Source of the DNA: a gamma proteobacterium symbiont of Ctena orbiculata | Lineage (GTDB): Bacteria > Pseudomonadota > Gammaproteobacteria > Chromatiales > Chromatiaceae | Length of the DNA: 43,151 nt | Reading direction: 5' to 3' | Assembly: GCA_003094555.1 (NCBI GenBank) | Contig: NATW01000131.1 | Coordinates: 1-43,151 of the forward strand | Part shown: piece by piece, positions 7,723 to 16,967 of the stretch | How positions within the stretch are numbered: the first letter of the stretch is position 1 | How the letters are laid out: each line of letters starts with the position of its first letter | Position numbers and translations under genes: made by a program | Notes under the pieces: model-generated | What the model saw: only the letters and a program-made list of their open reading frames with translations | The model's database searches: none | What the model was told of the DNA's origin: nothing

Positions 7723-9171
7723 TCACCCGATCGGCTTTGATTTTTGCCTGGTGAGTCTGCTGAGCAGCAGGATCATCACCAATGAGATAGCAAACCCCGG
7801 GATGATCTCATACAGGTCGAACAGACCACCCTGAAGCGGTTTCCAAATCACAACGGTCAATCCACCACTCACAATACCCGCCAACGCACCCCAACGGTTC
7901 ATCCCTTTCCAGTAGAGGGAAAGGAGTACCACCGGACCGAAGGCTGCACCAAATCCAGCCCAGGCATAGGAGACCAGGTCGAGAACTTTATTGTCCCGAT
8001 CCAGCGCCAGCAGAAAGGCGACTAATGCGATTGAGAACACCGCCAGACGACCGACGATCACCAGTTCGGCTTCAGTGGCTTGTTTGCGCAATAACAGGCG
8101 ATACAGGTCGCCGGTAAAGGTGCTGGATGAAACCAGCAGCTGGGAGTCTGCGGTACTCATGATCGCGGCCAGAATAGCGGCCAGACATATTCCCGCAACT
8201 AGGGGATGAAACAGCATATCGACCAGACGGATAAATACCTTTTCCGCATCCTGCAGAGGGACTTCGAATATGGGAATCCCCACCAGACCGACCAGGCAGG
8301 CAGCGGTCAGGGTTATCAAAACCCAACTCACCGCTATACGTTCCGCCTTGGGTACGAACTCGCTATGTCTTATGGCCTTGAAGCGTGCCAGGATATGCGG
8401 CTGGCCAAAATAACCAAGCCCCCAGGCCAGTAATGAGACGATGGCAATCATGCCGAGTGGCTCTCCGTGGCTATCCGTCAACGGATTGAGCAGCTGCGCA
8501 TTAGTACTGCTCACACTTGATAGAAAGTTTGCCAAGCCGCCCTGCTCCATAACCACATAGAGGGGTATGGTCACTAACGCCAGCAACATCAACAGACCTT
8601 GAAAAAGGTCAGTCCAGGAGACCGCAAGAAATCCACCGAATGCGGTGTAAAGGATAATGATCAAGGTACCCGATGTGACTGCCCAAAAGTAGGGAAGTCC
8701 GAATACCGCCTCGAACAGTTTGCCGCCGGCGACAAGCCCGGAGCTTGTGTAGAAGAGAAAAAACAGCAAGATAAAAAAGGAAGAAGTAATCCTGATCATG
8801 CCGCTGGTATCGTTGAATTTGTTGGATAGATATTCCGGTAATGTGAGTGCATTGCCTGCCGCTTCAGAGGCGATACGCAATCTTGCCGCTACCAATCGCC
8901 AGTTGAGCCAGGTGCCGATCAGCAAGCCAATGGCAAGCCACAACGATTCCAGACCTGCCAGGTAGGCATAGCCCGGCAGACCCAGCAGTAACCAGCCACT
9001 CATGTCGGAGGCACTGGCACTCAATGCGGTCACCCAGCTACCCAGGCTTCTGCCACCCAACACAAAATCGGAGAGACTTTTGGTTCTGCGCCAGGCGACG
9101 ATACCGATGATCAACAGGGTCAGCAGATAACAGAAGAAACTCAAACCCGCTAACAACTGGTCACTGCTCAT
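7723..9171 (-). CDS. putP: Sodium/proline symporter PutP
   Basis: The 482-residue membrane protein belongs to the sodium:solute symporter family (LeuT-like fold, about 13 membrane helices). It carries proline inward with Na+. Typical PutP segments are 'SDFVLGGRSLGSWVTALSAS', 'SDMSGWLLLGLPG', 'FGGFLAVSWTDLFQG', 'GYFGQPHILARF', 'AAIMSTADSQLLVSSS' and 'YAWAGFGAAFGPVVLLSLYW'. The length is normal. Its start overlaps the end of the upstream radical SAM gene by 11 bases, so the two are likely translationally coupled. No PutA is in the window. Import of proline as an osmolyte or nutrient is the likely role; the substrate is inferred from family resemblance. Confidence 0.9.
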   Translation of the reverse strand: MSSDQLLAGLSFFCYLLTLLIIGIVAWRRTKSLSDFVLGGRSLGSWVTALSASASDMSGWLLLGLPGYAYLAGLESLWLAIGLLIGTWLNWRLVAARLRIASEAAGNALTLPEYLSNKFNDTSGMIRITSSFFILLFFLFYTSSGLVAGGKLFEAVFGLPYFWAVTSGTLIIILYTAFGGFLAVSWTDLFQGLLMLLALVTIPLYVVMEQGGLANFLSSVSSTNAQLLNPLTDSHGEPLGMIAIVSLLAWGLGYFGQPHILARFKAIRHSEFVPKAERIAVSWVLITLTAACLVGLVGIPIFEVPLQDAEKVFIRLVDMLFHPLVAGICLAAILAAIMSTADSQLLVSSSTFTGDLYRLLLRKQATEAELVIVGRLAVFSIALVAFLLALDRDNKVLDLVSYAWAGFGAAFGPVVLLSLYWKGMNRWGALAGIVSGGLTVVIWKPLQGGLFDLYEIIPGFAISLVMILLLSRLTRQKSKPIG

Positions 9172-10459
9172 TCCTTTTCCCCTTGTTAAAGATCTTCTTA
9201 AAGTAGGCCTGTTTCATCTCCTCCTCAAAGGCTTGATTGGATGGATACTCATAACCGAATACAGGCTGCCAAAGGCGTTGATTCTCCATACACAGATAGA
9301 AAAAGACATCATCGTGCCAGGCCTGTAGCGACTGATAAGCAAAGCGGAACATCTCTTCCTTGATCGCCTGGGGATAGGAGAGCTTGCCATCGCTCTCAAC
9401 CATCGGCATCTGCAATATCTTACTGCGAAACGCTTTGCGTGCACGCAGCTGCTTGATAACCGGTTTAATGTAGGTCAGGGTGCCCAGCGACACCAGAACC
9501 ACCTCATCTTTGGAAAATTCTCTCACAAGCTGTTGCAACAGAGAGCCGTAATCCTGACGCCAATCCGCATAGTGAATCATGGGGTGGAAGTGAAATCCAA
9601 CCAATGCACCACGATCCGCCAGACGGCGCGCCGCCTTCAGACGATCCTCCAAGGACGCGGTTAAGCGCTCCTCATGCGCAATCAATGTCGGGGTGTTGAG
9701 CGACCAGGTACAGAGCAGGTTGGGAGGAAGGTCCGCCCTCAGAAGGTGGTTGATATTTTTTGATTTGCTCTTCAGTTCCAGGATTACATTCGGATGACGG
9801 TGGGCAAAATCAAGCAACGCATCCAGCACTCCTCCCTGGTTGCCCCACATGAGCGAATCCGATGATTGTCCGGTACCGATATGATAGATGCGATCCGGGT
9901 CGATCTCGAGTCGCGCCAGTTTCTCAGCAAACCGGCTGTCGAATCGCACTTCATCGCCGTGATAAAAGGATTGAATACTGCAGTAGCTGCAGTCGAATCC
10001 ACAGTTCTCCACCGCATCCAGGGTCATCAGGTTGCAGCATCGGGTTCGCGGCGATGCCACCGGACAGGGCCCAAGGGCCAGCTTGTCCTTTTCGGTTTCG
10101 ATGCGTCTGATGCGCTGTGCATCATATCCGGTTGTCACCGATAACGGCGGGTAACGCTTGGGCCCCTGCTTCAACCGCAGCCAGTGTTGATGTACTGCCT
10201 GCACGAGTTTTTGCCGCCGTTGTTTCGGATCCAGTATGGCGCTGTCCATCTCGGGCCAGATCTCAGGCAGCGGTCGTTCTCCCCACATCACCAGATCGAC
10301 TGCGATATCGCTGAGCTGTCGCAGTTGTTGCTGGGTAAAGCGGAACTCGAGGGAGCGGCGCCTGAGGAATTGGCGATGCGGTGCATCGAGCCGATCCATA
10401 CCCGCCTGTGTCAGCAGTGTCTCCAGCTTCTCCTCGTAGGCTAAGGATTTTGCCTTCAT
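9161..10459 (-). CDS. Spore photoproduct lyase-like radical SAM protein
   Basis: The 432-residue protein resembles the spore photoproduct lyase (SPL) family of radical S-adenosylmethionine enzymes, although nothing else here suggests a spore former. The cluster motif is Cys153-x3-Cys157-x2-Cys160 in 'ENCGFDCSYCSIQSFY'. Downstream segments such as 'LELKSKSKNI', 'TWSLNTP' and 'ALVGFHFHPMIHY' fit the family barrel. In true SPL, a conserved Cys in a 'SCTSD'-like context quenches the product radical; the corresponding place here reads 'GTGQSSD', with Gln198, so DNA repair of spore photoproduct is doubtful. The gene begins 25 bases after der and overlaps putP by 11 bases. The actual substrate is unknown. 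The position of the SPL cysteine is from memory of the family, not an alignment. Confidence 0.82.
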   Translation of the reverse strand: MKAKSLAYEEKLETLLTQAGMDRLDAPHRQFLRRRSLEFRFTQQQLRQLSDIAVDLVMWGERPLPEIWPEMDSAILDPKQRRQKLVQAVHQHWLRLKQGPKRYPPLSVTTGYDAQRIRRIETEKDKLALGPCPVASPRTRCCNLMTLDAVENCGFDCSYCSIQSFYHGDEVRFDSRFAEKLARLEIDPDRIYHIGTGQSSDSLMWGNQGGVLDALLDFAHRHPNVILELKSKSKNINHLLRADLPPNLLCTWSLNTPTLIAHEERLTASLEDRLKAARRLADRGALVGFHFHPMIHYADWRQDYGSLLQQLVREFSKDEVVLVSLGTLTYIKPVIKQLRARKAFRSKILQMPMVESDGKLSYPQAIKEEMFRFAYQSLQAWHDDVFFYLCMENQRLWQPVFGYEYPSNQAFEEEMKQAYFKKIFNKGKRNEQ

Positions 10460-10484
10460 TGAACTCGGGCCTGTCTACACTAAC

Positions 10485-11876
10485 TCAACGTTTGCGCGTC
10501 ACGAATTGCTTCAGTCGCTGACGCTTCTGTATCTGACGTTTGGTGAGTTTATTGCGCTTACCTTGATAGGGATTGTCACCGGAACGGAACTCGATTCGGA
10601 TCGGCGTGCCGTCCAACCTCAGCGCTTTACGAAAGCGACTCACAAGGTAGCGTCTATAGGTGTCGGGAACCCGTTCTGTCTGGTTGCCGTGAATCACGAT
10701 CAAGGGTGGATTTTTCCCCCCCTGATGGGCATAGCGAAGTTTGATACGCCGACCATGCACCTGGGGAGGCTGATGCTCCTGAACCAGTATTTCCAGCAGA
10801 CGTGTCAGATCCGGTGTCGCCAAGTCGCGCATTGCGTTGGCATAGACCCGTTCCACCAGGCCGAACAGATCCCCCACACCGGATCCGTGTAGCGCGGAAA
10901 TATAGTGGTGTTGTGCAAAATTCAGGAATGGCAGCTTGCGTTCGACCTCGCTTTTGATCCACTGCCGCTGTTCATCGATCAATCCATCCCATTTATTGAT
11001 TACCAGGATCAGCGCCCTGCCACTTTCAAGCACATGCCCGGCCAGGTTGGCATCCTGCTCCCCTATACCCTGTTGGGCATCGAGCACCATCAGCACCACA
11101 TTGGCCTCTTCGATCGACTGCAGGGTTTTGATGATGCTGAATTTCTCAATCGCTTCCCTGATACGTGAACGACGCCTGACACCGGCGGTATCGATCAGGG
11201 TGTAGTGACGTTCGTTGCGGCTGAAGGGAATATAGATGCTATCCCTCGTGGTACCAGGCTGATCGAAGGCCACCACACGCTCTTCTCCCAGCATACGATT
11301 GACCAATGTGGATTTACCCACATTGGGACGACCGACCACTGCAATCTTAATTCCCCCCTCTTCCGGCGGGCCTGCTTTCTCTGCAACCGGCAGGGAGTCG
11401 AGCACCTGATCGATGAGACTACGCACACCCCGACCATGTACCGCAGCAATGGTATGGAGCTGGTCAAAACCCAGACGATGGAAATCGCTGGCGGCGATAT
11501 CCCCCTCCATCCCGTCGCTCTTGTTGACAGCTAAGGTCACTGGCTTACCGGTGCGACGCAGCTGTTGGGCGATCGCTTCGTCGCCAGCGGTACACCCCTC
11601 CTTGGCATCGAGCAGAAACAGAATATGATCGGCCTCACCAATCGCCTGCCTGACCTGCTGCTCCATCAACTGATCTATGCCTATCTTATCGCCGCTTATA
11701 CCGCCTGTATCCACCACTACGAAGGGATGATTGCCCAGCTTGCCAGTACCGTATTTACGATCCCGGGTCAGTCCGGGTTGATCTGCCACCAGGGCATCCC
11801 GACTGCGGGTCAAGCGGTTGAAGAGGGTCGACTTACCCACGTTGGGTCGTCCAACCAGGGCAATGACCGGTAGCAT
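10485..11876 (-). CDS. der: Ribosome biogenesis GTPase Der (EngA)
   Basis: Der is an essential GTPase that acts in assembly of the 50S ribosomal subunit. The 463-residue product has two tandem GTP-binding domains, each with the P-loop 'GRPNVGKS' (residues 9-16 and 182-189), the switch region 'DQPGLTRDR' or 'DQPGTTRDS', and 'NKSDG' or 'NKWDG' for guanine specificity. A KH-like C-terminal domain and a basic tail follow. The chosen ATG starts [12 protein letters not shown] and lies one base after the bamB stop, as expected for this gene pair; an in-frame start 14 codons upstream would overlap bamB and is less likely. Confidence 0.96.
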   Translation of the reverse strand: MLPVIALVGRPNVGKSTLFNRLTRSRDALVADQPGLTRDRKYGTGKLGNHPFVVVDTGGISGDKIGIDQLMEQQVRQAIGEADHILFLLDAKEGCTAGDEAIAQQLRRTGKPVTLAVNKSDGMEGDIAASDFHRLGFDQLHTIAAVHGRGVRSLIDQVLDSLPVAEKAGPPEEGGIKIAVVGRPNVGKSTLVNRMLGEERVVAFDQPGTTRDSIYIPFSRNERHYTLIDTAGVRRRSRIREAIEKFSIIKTLQSIEEANVVLMVLDAQQGIGEQDANLAGHVLESGRALILVINKWDGLIDEQRQWIKSEVERKLPFLNFAQHHYISALHGSGVGDLFGLVERVYANAMRDLATPDLTRLLEILVQEHQPPQVHGRRIKLRYAHQGGKNPPLIVIHGNQTERVPDTYRRYLVSRFRKALRLDGTPIRIEFRSGDNPYQGKRNKLTKRQIQKRQRLKQFVTRKR

Positions 11877-11877
11877 G

Positions 11878-13035
11878 TCAGCGACTCTCGGTCTCGATCG
11901 GGTGGGCCCTGAGGGCACTCAGGGTACCGCCCTCATCCATCACATAGACGATATCGTTGATCACCAGGGGTTTCAGACGGATGGCATCACTGCCAACTCT
12001 GATACGAGCCATCTGACGCCCATCCTCCTGGGACAACCAGTGGACGTAGCCGTCGAAATCACCCACCACGACAGTATCGTTTACCATCGCGGGGGCAGAT
12101 AGTTTACGTGCATGCAGCTTCTTCTGCTGCCATAAGGTAGCCCCGTTGGTAGCGTCCAGTGACCACACATGATCCGCAGAATCAGTCACGAATACCTGAC
12201 GCCAGCTTGCATCGAGCCCGGCATGGGATGATATGTCGCGCCGCCACAGCACCACCCCGCTGGATTCGGAAACGGCAGCCACGTCACCCTGATAGGCAGT
12301 GACATACAGGGTACCCTCCACCAATACCGGATCCGCATCGATATCCACAACCCGCTCCAGCTCTGTTCGTCCTTTTGGCGTCGAAATCGTTGCCTCCCAC
12401 TCCGCCAGACCGGTATCCAGAGAGAGTCCGACAAGCTTGCCACCGGCAAAACCTGCCAGCACCTGATAGTCCGTGATCAATGGTGAACTGTCGCCACGCA
12501 GGGTCAATACCGGGACACTGCGGTCATATAGCCAACGTTTTTCACCGGCGTCGGTTGAGTAGGCTGTCACGCTGCCATCGGTGGTACGACAAACCACATT
12601 GCCATCATTGATGGCTGGCGATGATAGGACCTCACTACTCACCCGCTGGCGCCACCTTTCCCCACCATCCTCACCGTTCAACAGGATCAGCTCAGCTTCC
12701 AAGGTGCCAACGGCAATCAACCCATCCGCGACGCCAGGGCCGCCACTGAGTGGGCTATCAGTATCCACCGACCAATGCTTATCCCCTGTCTCAGGATCGA
12801 GGGCAAAGACCTCACCTGAGGGCTCTGCGATATAGAGTACACCGTTGCTCACCACTGGCTTGAGCTTCAACAGGGTCTCATCGGCATCCTCGAACCCGGC
12901 ATCCCAGATGGTTTCGATACGCAGCTCCGGCTGCAACTCCACCAGTTCGGAGGGAGGGTCTGCATTATCCTTGCCGGTAAAGGCGCTGCAGCCTGCAAGC
13001 AGAAACAGCATGGGCCAGAAAATGAACTGCCTCAT
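11878..13035 (-). CDS. bamB: Outer membrane assembly lipoprotein BamB
   Basis: BamB is the beta-propeller lipoprotein of the BAM complex, which folds and inserts outer-membrane beta-barrel proteins. The chosen start gives 385 residues, with a signal peptide [16 protein letters not shown] and the lipidated Cys at residue 16. The body is a series of PQQ-like propeller repeats: '[17 protein letters not shown]', '[17 protein letters not shown]', '[16 protein letters not shown]' and '[16 protein letters not shown]'. A GAGG ribosome binding site supports the ATG at 13033-13035; an in-frame start 11 codons upstream would overlap yfgM and spoil the signal peptide. The gene sits between yfgM and der, as in other Gammaproteobacteria. 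Confidence 0.95.
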   Translation of the reverse strand: MRQFIFWPMLFLLAGCSAFTGKDNADPPSELVELQPELRIETIWDAGFEDADETLLKLKPVVSNGVLYIAEPSGEVFALDPETGDKHWSVDTDSPLSGGPGVADGLIAVGTLEAELILLNGEDGGERWRQRVSSEVLSSPAINDGNVVCRTTDGSVTAYSTDAGEKRWLYDRSVPVLTLRGDSSPLITDYQVLAGFAGGKLVGLSLDTGLAEWEATISTPKGRTELERVVDIDADPVLVEGTLYVTAYQGDVAAVSESSGVVLWRRDISSHAGLDASWRQVFVTDSADHVWSLDATNGATLWQQKKLHARKLSAPAMVNDTVVVGDFDGYVHWLSQEDGRQMARIRVGSDAIRLKPLVINDIVYVMDEGGTLSALRAHPIETESR

Positions 13036-13042
13036 CACAACC

Positions 13043-13666
13043 TCAAGGGGTATTGGCTGCAAGATCATCTAGCTTCATCTGTAACAGATTCCGGTCGCTG
13101 ACCTCCAGGGCCATGGCCTGGGCGTACGCTGCGGCTGCGGCGGCCCTGTCACCCCGGGCAAAGGCGATATCTCCCCGTATCACGGCAAACTCACCCGCGA
13201 ATCCACCCTGCTCCGATGCAACCAGCTTTTCAGCGCTATCAAGCTCTCCCTGATTCATCAGAAGCCTGGCCAGGTTGAGTTGCACCAGCTGCTTCAGTGC
13301 CGGATTGTCCGCATTCTGGCTGGCCCACTCCAGACGGGTGATGGCGGTGGACACATCCCCCTCGTCCAGCTTCACCCTCGCCTCGGCCATCGCGGCAAAG
13401 ATCCCATAGCTGTTGTCGTAGTCGCTGCGCATCAACTCCGCCTGCTTGACTGCGGATGGTTTGTCGCCACGATCCACTGCAGCCACCATCTGATTGAAGG
13501 CGATTGCCGCTTCGGCACCGATTCTATCCTTGTAGCTACCCCACGCCTGCCAGCCAAAGACGCCACCCAACCCAATCACCAATCCGGCAATTACGGAGGT
13601 ACCGTTCTCTTTCCACCAGCGTTTGATCGCTTCGACCTGTTCTTCTTCGGTCTGATACTCACTCAT
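13043..13666 (-). CDS. yfgM: YfgM family ancillary SecYEG translocon subunit
   Basis: YfgM is a single-span inner-membrane protein with a periplasmic TPR domain that works with PpiD near the Sec translocon. The 207-residue product has a cytoplasmic N-terminus (MSEYQTEEEQVEAIKRWWKE) and one membrane helix at about residues 24-43. A periplasmic helical-repeat region follows, with 'LARLLMNQGELDSAEKLV' and 'VIRGDIAFARGDRAAAAAAY'. The ATG at 13664-13666 has an AAGG-type ribosome binding site; an in-frame start five codons upstream is possible. The gene lies between hisS and bamB, its usual place. Confidence 0.92.
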   Translation of the reverse strand: MSEYQTEEEQVEAIKRWWKENGTSVIAGLVIGLGGVFGWQAWGSYKDRIGAEAAIAFNQMVAAVDRGDKPSAVKQAELMRSDYDNSYGIFAAMAEARVKLDEGDVSTAITRLEWASQNADNPALKQLVQLNLARLLMNQGELDSAEKLVASEQGGFAGEFAVIRGDIAFARGDRAAAAAAYAQAMALEVSDRNLLQMKLDDLAANTP

Positions 13667-13732
13667 TGTGCTTACCTTCAATGAATCATTGTTTATTGAA
13701 TTCCGCCTACACCTGCCGGTACCGGCGATTCA

Positions 13733-15013
13733 TCATGGTTTGCGGATTACCAACTCCGCAAGACTCGTTTCCAACTGAGACAAGGCTATCTGCTGTTGTT
13801 CACCTTCGCCTCGCAACGGCTTAAGGCCAATCTCCTGGCGCGCAACTTCATCTTCACCAAGAATAAGCGCATAGCGGGCCTGACTCCGGTCCGCTCGCTT
13901 GAGTTGATTTTTAAACGTACCCCCGCCGCAATGGTTGATGAGGTGCAGCCCGGGCAAGGCACTGCGCAACCGTTCAGCCAGCAATACCCCCTCGCGGGAT
14001 GCCCTATCCCCCAACATCACCAGGTAGACATCGGGAACAGGCAGTTGTTCTTGCAAATCGATGGCTTCCAACATGGCGATCAAGCGTTCCAACCCCATGG
14101 CAAAACCGACCGCAGGGGTTGCTCTTCCGCCCAACTGATCAACCAATCCATCATATCGTCCACCGGCACACACAGTGCCTTGGGCGCCAAGGCTCTCGGT
14201 CACCCACTCAAACACCGTGCGACTGTAGTAGTCCAGCCCCCGAACCAGGCGCGGATTGAGCCGATAATTCACACCGGCACCATCCAGTCCCTGTCGCAGG
14301 CGATCGAAATGGGCCAACGACTGATCCTCAAGATACTCCATGAGACTGGGCGCATCCTCTATTACCGATGCCATCTGCGGATTCTTGCTGTCGAGGATGC
14401 GCAGCGGATTACTCTCCAGGCGACGCCTGCTATCCTCGTCGAGCTCATCGAAACGATCGCGAAAATAGGCGATCAACTGATCGCGATAGTGACCCCGCTC
14501 TTCCGCTGTGCCCAAGGTGTTGAGCTGCAGCTCCAGATCCTGTAGACCCAACTCCTGCCAAATCCGGGCCGTGATCAGGATCAGTTCGAGATCGATATCG
14601 GGTCCCGCCAGGCCAAAGGTCTCTACGCCTATCTGATGGAACTGGCGGTAACGCCCCTTTTGGGGACGCTCGTGGCGAAACATCGGACCCTGATACCAGA
14701 GCCGTTGCGTCTGATTGAAAATCAGGCCGTTTTCCAGGCCTGCCCGCACACAACCCGCGGTACCTTCCGGCCGCAGGGTCAAACTGTCACCGTTACGGTC
14801 GGCGAAGGTATACATCTCCTTCTCCACAATATCGGTAACCTCTCCTATGGAGCGCTTGAAAAGCTCTGTCATCTCGACGATGGGCATACGAATCTCGGCA
14901 TAGCCGTAACGGCTGAGCACCGAGCGCACCCGATCCTCGAGAAACTGCCAGAGCGGTGTCTGTTGCGGCAGGATATCCTTCATCCCGCGTATGGCTTGGA
15001 TCTGCTTTGCCAT
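13733..15013 (-). CDS. hisS: Histidyl-tRNA synthetase
   Basis: HisRS charges tRNA-His using ATP in the cytoplasm. The 426-residue product has the class II synthetase core with motif 2 at '[19 protein letters not shown]'. The histidine-specific loop is '[13 protein letters not shown]', followed by '[15 protein letters not shown]' and motif 3 in '[11 protein letters not shown]'. The C-terminal anticodon-binding domain follows (about residues 330-426, ending 'LAELVIRKP'). The start [16 protein letters not shown] is the family norm. It follows rodZ after 170 bases; ispG, which often lies between rodZ and hisS, is absent. Confidence 0.97.
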   Translation of the reverse strand: MAKQIQAIRGMKDILPQQTPLWQFLEDRVRSVLSRYGYAEIRMPIVEMTELFKRSIGEVTDIVEKEMYTFADRNGDSLTLRPEGTAGCVRAGLENGLIFNQTQRLWYQGPMFRHERPQKGRYRQFHQIGVETFGLAGPDIDLELILITARIWQELGLQDLELQLNTLGTAEERGHYRDQLIAYFRDRFDELDEDSRRRLESNPLRILDSKNPQMASVIEDAPSLMEYLEDQSLAHFDRLRQGLDGAGVNYRLNPRLVRGLDYYSRTVFEWVTESLGAQGTVCAGGRYDGLVDQLGGRATPAVGFAMGLERLIAMLEAIDLQEQLPVPDVYLVMLGDRASREGVLLAERLRSALPGLHLINHCGGGTFKNQLKRADRSQARYALILGEDEVARQEIGLKPLRGEGEQQQIALSQLETSLAELVIRKP

Positions 15014-15183
15014 TGAATTCAGGTAACAGGGTGTGAAATCAGACTGGTTTGAATAAAACGTTGAAGGTTAACATGGAACCGCCGATTTGACCTAACCCAG
15101 GACGAGCATCCAGGCCACGAGGCCAGCAGGCAGTGGTATGCTCGAACTCCGCCGGACAGGCCGGTTATAGGGGGCAGAACCCG

Positions 15184-16185
15184 CTACAGCCGGTTCGGAT
15201 CCAAGGTAAATCGCGCCACCTTACCCCGGGTAAAAGGCTTGAGGTCGAATGCTTCGCCATCGATATTCAGCTCCACGCCTGCGGCATTCCCCAGCAGCAC
15301 ACTGAAGGGACCGAGCCGGCTGTCCAGGGTGCGGCGCTTTCCTGCCGCCAGTTCGCCAAAGATGCGTAATTTACCATCCTGATCACGCACCTCGGTCCAA
15401 CAGGATTCATTGAACAGGAACACCACCTGTTTCGACACAACAGCAACCACCTCTGGTGTGGGCTCGACCTCCTGGGTCGGCAGATTCACCGGATTCGGCT
15501 GTGCTTGTTCAGCAGGTTGCGACGGTTTGTCTTCAAGGGGTGCTAGCAGCTGATCAGAGGTGGTGATCACATCGTCTATCTCATTCAACAGCCGTTCCGA
15601 CGCTTCCACCACCTCCTCCGATGGCGAATCGGGTTGTGGCATATCCACCTCCGCAGGTTGCGGTTGCGGTTGCGGTTGCGGAAGAACTTGTTCGACGATG
15701 GGATCCTGCAGAACAGTCTCTAGCTGTTCCTCCGCGGCAACTGATTCGGGCTCTTCCAATTCCACCCGGGTCTGCCACCAGAAAAAGAGCAGACCGGCCA
15801 GGATCAGTAAAATACCCCAGGTCACGTAACGTATGACGCCATGTCCGCTATGCAGCTCGCGTCTCAGTTCCTGTTTTTGCGATCCCTGAATCGGCAGCTC
15901 ATCCGAAACCGGAAGCAGGCTCTGATAGGCTTCGATGACCGCATTCTCATTGACACCAAGCAGCCTGGAATATTTACGCAGGTATCCCTGCACGAAGACA
16001 GGTCCTGGCAAATTATCGAAATCATCGACTTCAAGGGCTGCGATCATGGCCTGACTTAAATGCAATTGAGCCGCCATCTTTGCCTGATCCAGTCCTTGTC
16101 GCTCCCTTGCTTTGCGTAACTGTGAACCTGGCCCAATGACCGCCTCAGGCGTTACCACATTTTCATCTTTGTTTATGGCGTTCAT
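15184..16185 (-). CDS. rodZ: Cytoskeleton protein RodZ
   Basis: RodZ links the MreB cytoskeleton to the elongation machinery and helps set rod shape. The 333-residue product has a cytoplasmic helix-turn-helix domain that binds MreB (about residues 18-90: 'GSQLRKARERQGLDQAKMAA'). One membrane helix follows at about 119-138. Next comes a long Pro/Gln/Glu-rich periplasmic linker, including a PQPQPQPQP run, and a C-terminal DUF4115 beta domain (about residues 255-333). The stop overlaps nothing; the start overlaps the pilW stop by four bases (ATGA-type coupling). Confidence 0.93.
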   Translation of the reverse strand: MNAINKDENVVTPEAVIGPGSQLRKARERQGLDQAKMAAQLHLSQAMIAALEVDDFDNLPGPVFVQGYLRKYSRLLGVNENAVIEAYQSLLPVSDELPIQGSQKQELRRELHSGHGVIRYVTWGILLILAGLLFFWWQTRVELEEPESVAAEEQLETVLQDPIVEQVLPQPQPQPQPAEVDMPQPDSPSEEVVEASERLLNEIDDVITTSDQLLAPLEDKPSQPAEQAQPNPVNLPTQEVEPTPEVVAVVSKQVVFLFNESCWTEVRDQDGKLRIFGELAAGKRRTLDSRLGPFSVLLGNAAGVELNIDGEAFDLKPFTRGKVARFTLDPNRL

Positions 16186-16967
16186 TGATTTTTTTCAACT
16201 TCGTAGAGCGACTGGACCTCAGGCGCATCCGGATACTCCCTGAGCAGTCTTCTTCTGTACTCCTTGCTTTTAGCCAGGTCTCTTAGCCGCTTCTCAACCT
16301 GCACTCCTAGCAAAAGAGAGGCGGCAGTTGGTTTGACCTCGCTATGGTAGCGCTCCAGATAGGCACGTGCGGAGAGGTTCTTCTCCTGGCGGAACGAGAC
16401 TTCAGCCATCTTGATGAGTGCAGTGGGATAGTTGGCACTGGCGGTGAGTGCCCGGCGGTAATAGTTTTCCGCTTTGGTATCATCACCCTCACGCTCAACG
16501 CACAAACCAGCATTCGTCAACGCCACCCAGGGCGTGGGATAGAGCGGATTTGCCAGGGCCTTTTCGAAGTCTTGCAGCGCATCGGAATAGCGCCCAAGAC
16601 CACAGTAAAAACTTCCGCGCGCATTGCGTATATAAGGGTCCCGTGCGTCGAGTTCCACAGCCCGGTCATAGTGTTTGCCAGCCCGATCGATCTCACCCAG
16701 CTGCTGATAGAGAATACCGATCACATTGTGGGCATCTGCGGACCTATCATCCACTTCCAATGCCTTTTTGAGTTTCTGCATGGCAATCGCTGACTGGCCA
16801 TCCCGCATATAGGCCATAGCCATCTCGACATAGATCTTTGCTGGACTGTTGCGCTTCTCCTGGCCCAAATTGCCCGTGGCGTCACTGGATTGCTGCTGGG
16901 TTGCGCACCCACTCAGAATCGACACTGCAAGCAGCAGATAACTTAGATAACCACCCATCGACTTCAT
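16182..16967 (-). CDS. pilW: Type IV pilus biogenesis lipoprotein PilW (PilF)
   Basis: PilW/PilF is an outer-membrane TPR lipoprotein that pilots the PilQ secretin. The 261-residue product has a signal peptide with lipobox LSGC (Cys21). About six TPR units follow: 'KIYVEMAMAYMRDGQSAIAM', 'DAHNVIGILYQQLGEIDRAG', 'YIRNARGSFYCGLGRYSDAL' and 'WVALTNAGLCVEREGDDTKA'. The gene overlaps both neighbours by four bases (rlmN before it, rodZ after it), which points to one coupled mRNA. No other pilus gene is in the window. Confidence 0.9.
   Translation of the reverse strand: MKSMGGYLSYLLLAVSILSGCATQQQSSDATGNLGQEKRNSPAKIYVEMAMAYMRDGQSAIAMQKLKKALEVDDRSADAHNVIGILYQQLGEIDRAGKHYDRAVELDARDPYIRNARGSFYCGLGRYSDALQDFEKALANPLYPTPWVALTNAGLCVEREGDDTKAENYYRRALTASANYPTALIKMAEVSFRQEKNLSARAYLERYHSEVKPTAASLLLGVQVEKRLRDLAKSKEYRRRLLREYPDAPEVQSLYEVEKNQ

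Noticed and set aside
10117-10444. Plus-strand ORFs opposite the radical SAM gene
   Set aside because: Shadow frames of a clearly coding minus-strand gene.
9161-10459. True spore photoproduct lyase
   Set aside because: The catalytic Cys context appears replaced by Gln and nothing suggests a spore former; called only as SPL-like.
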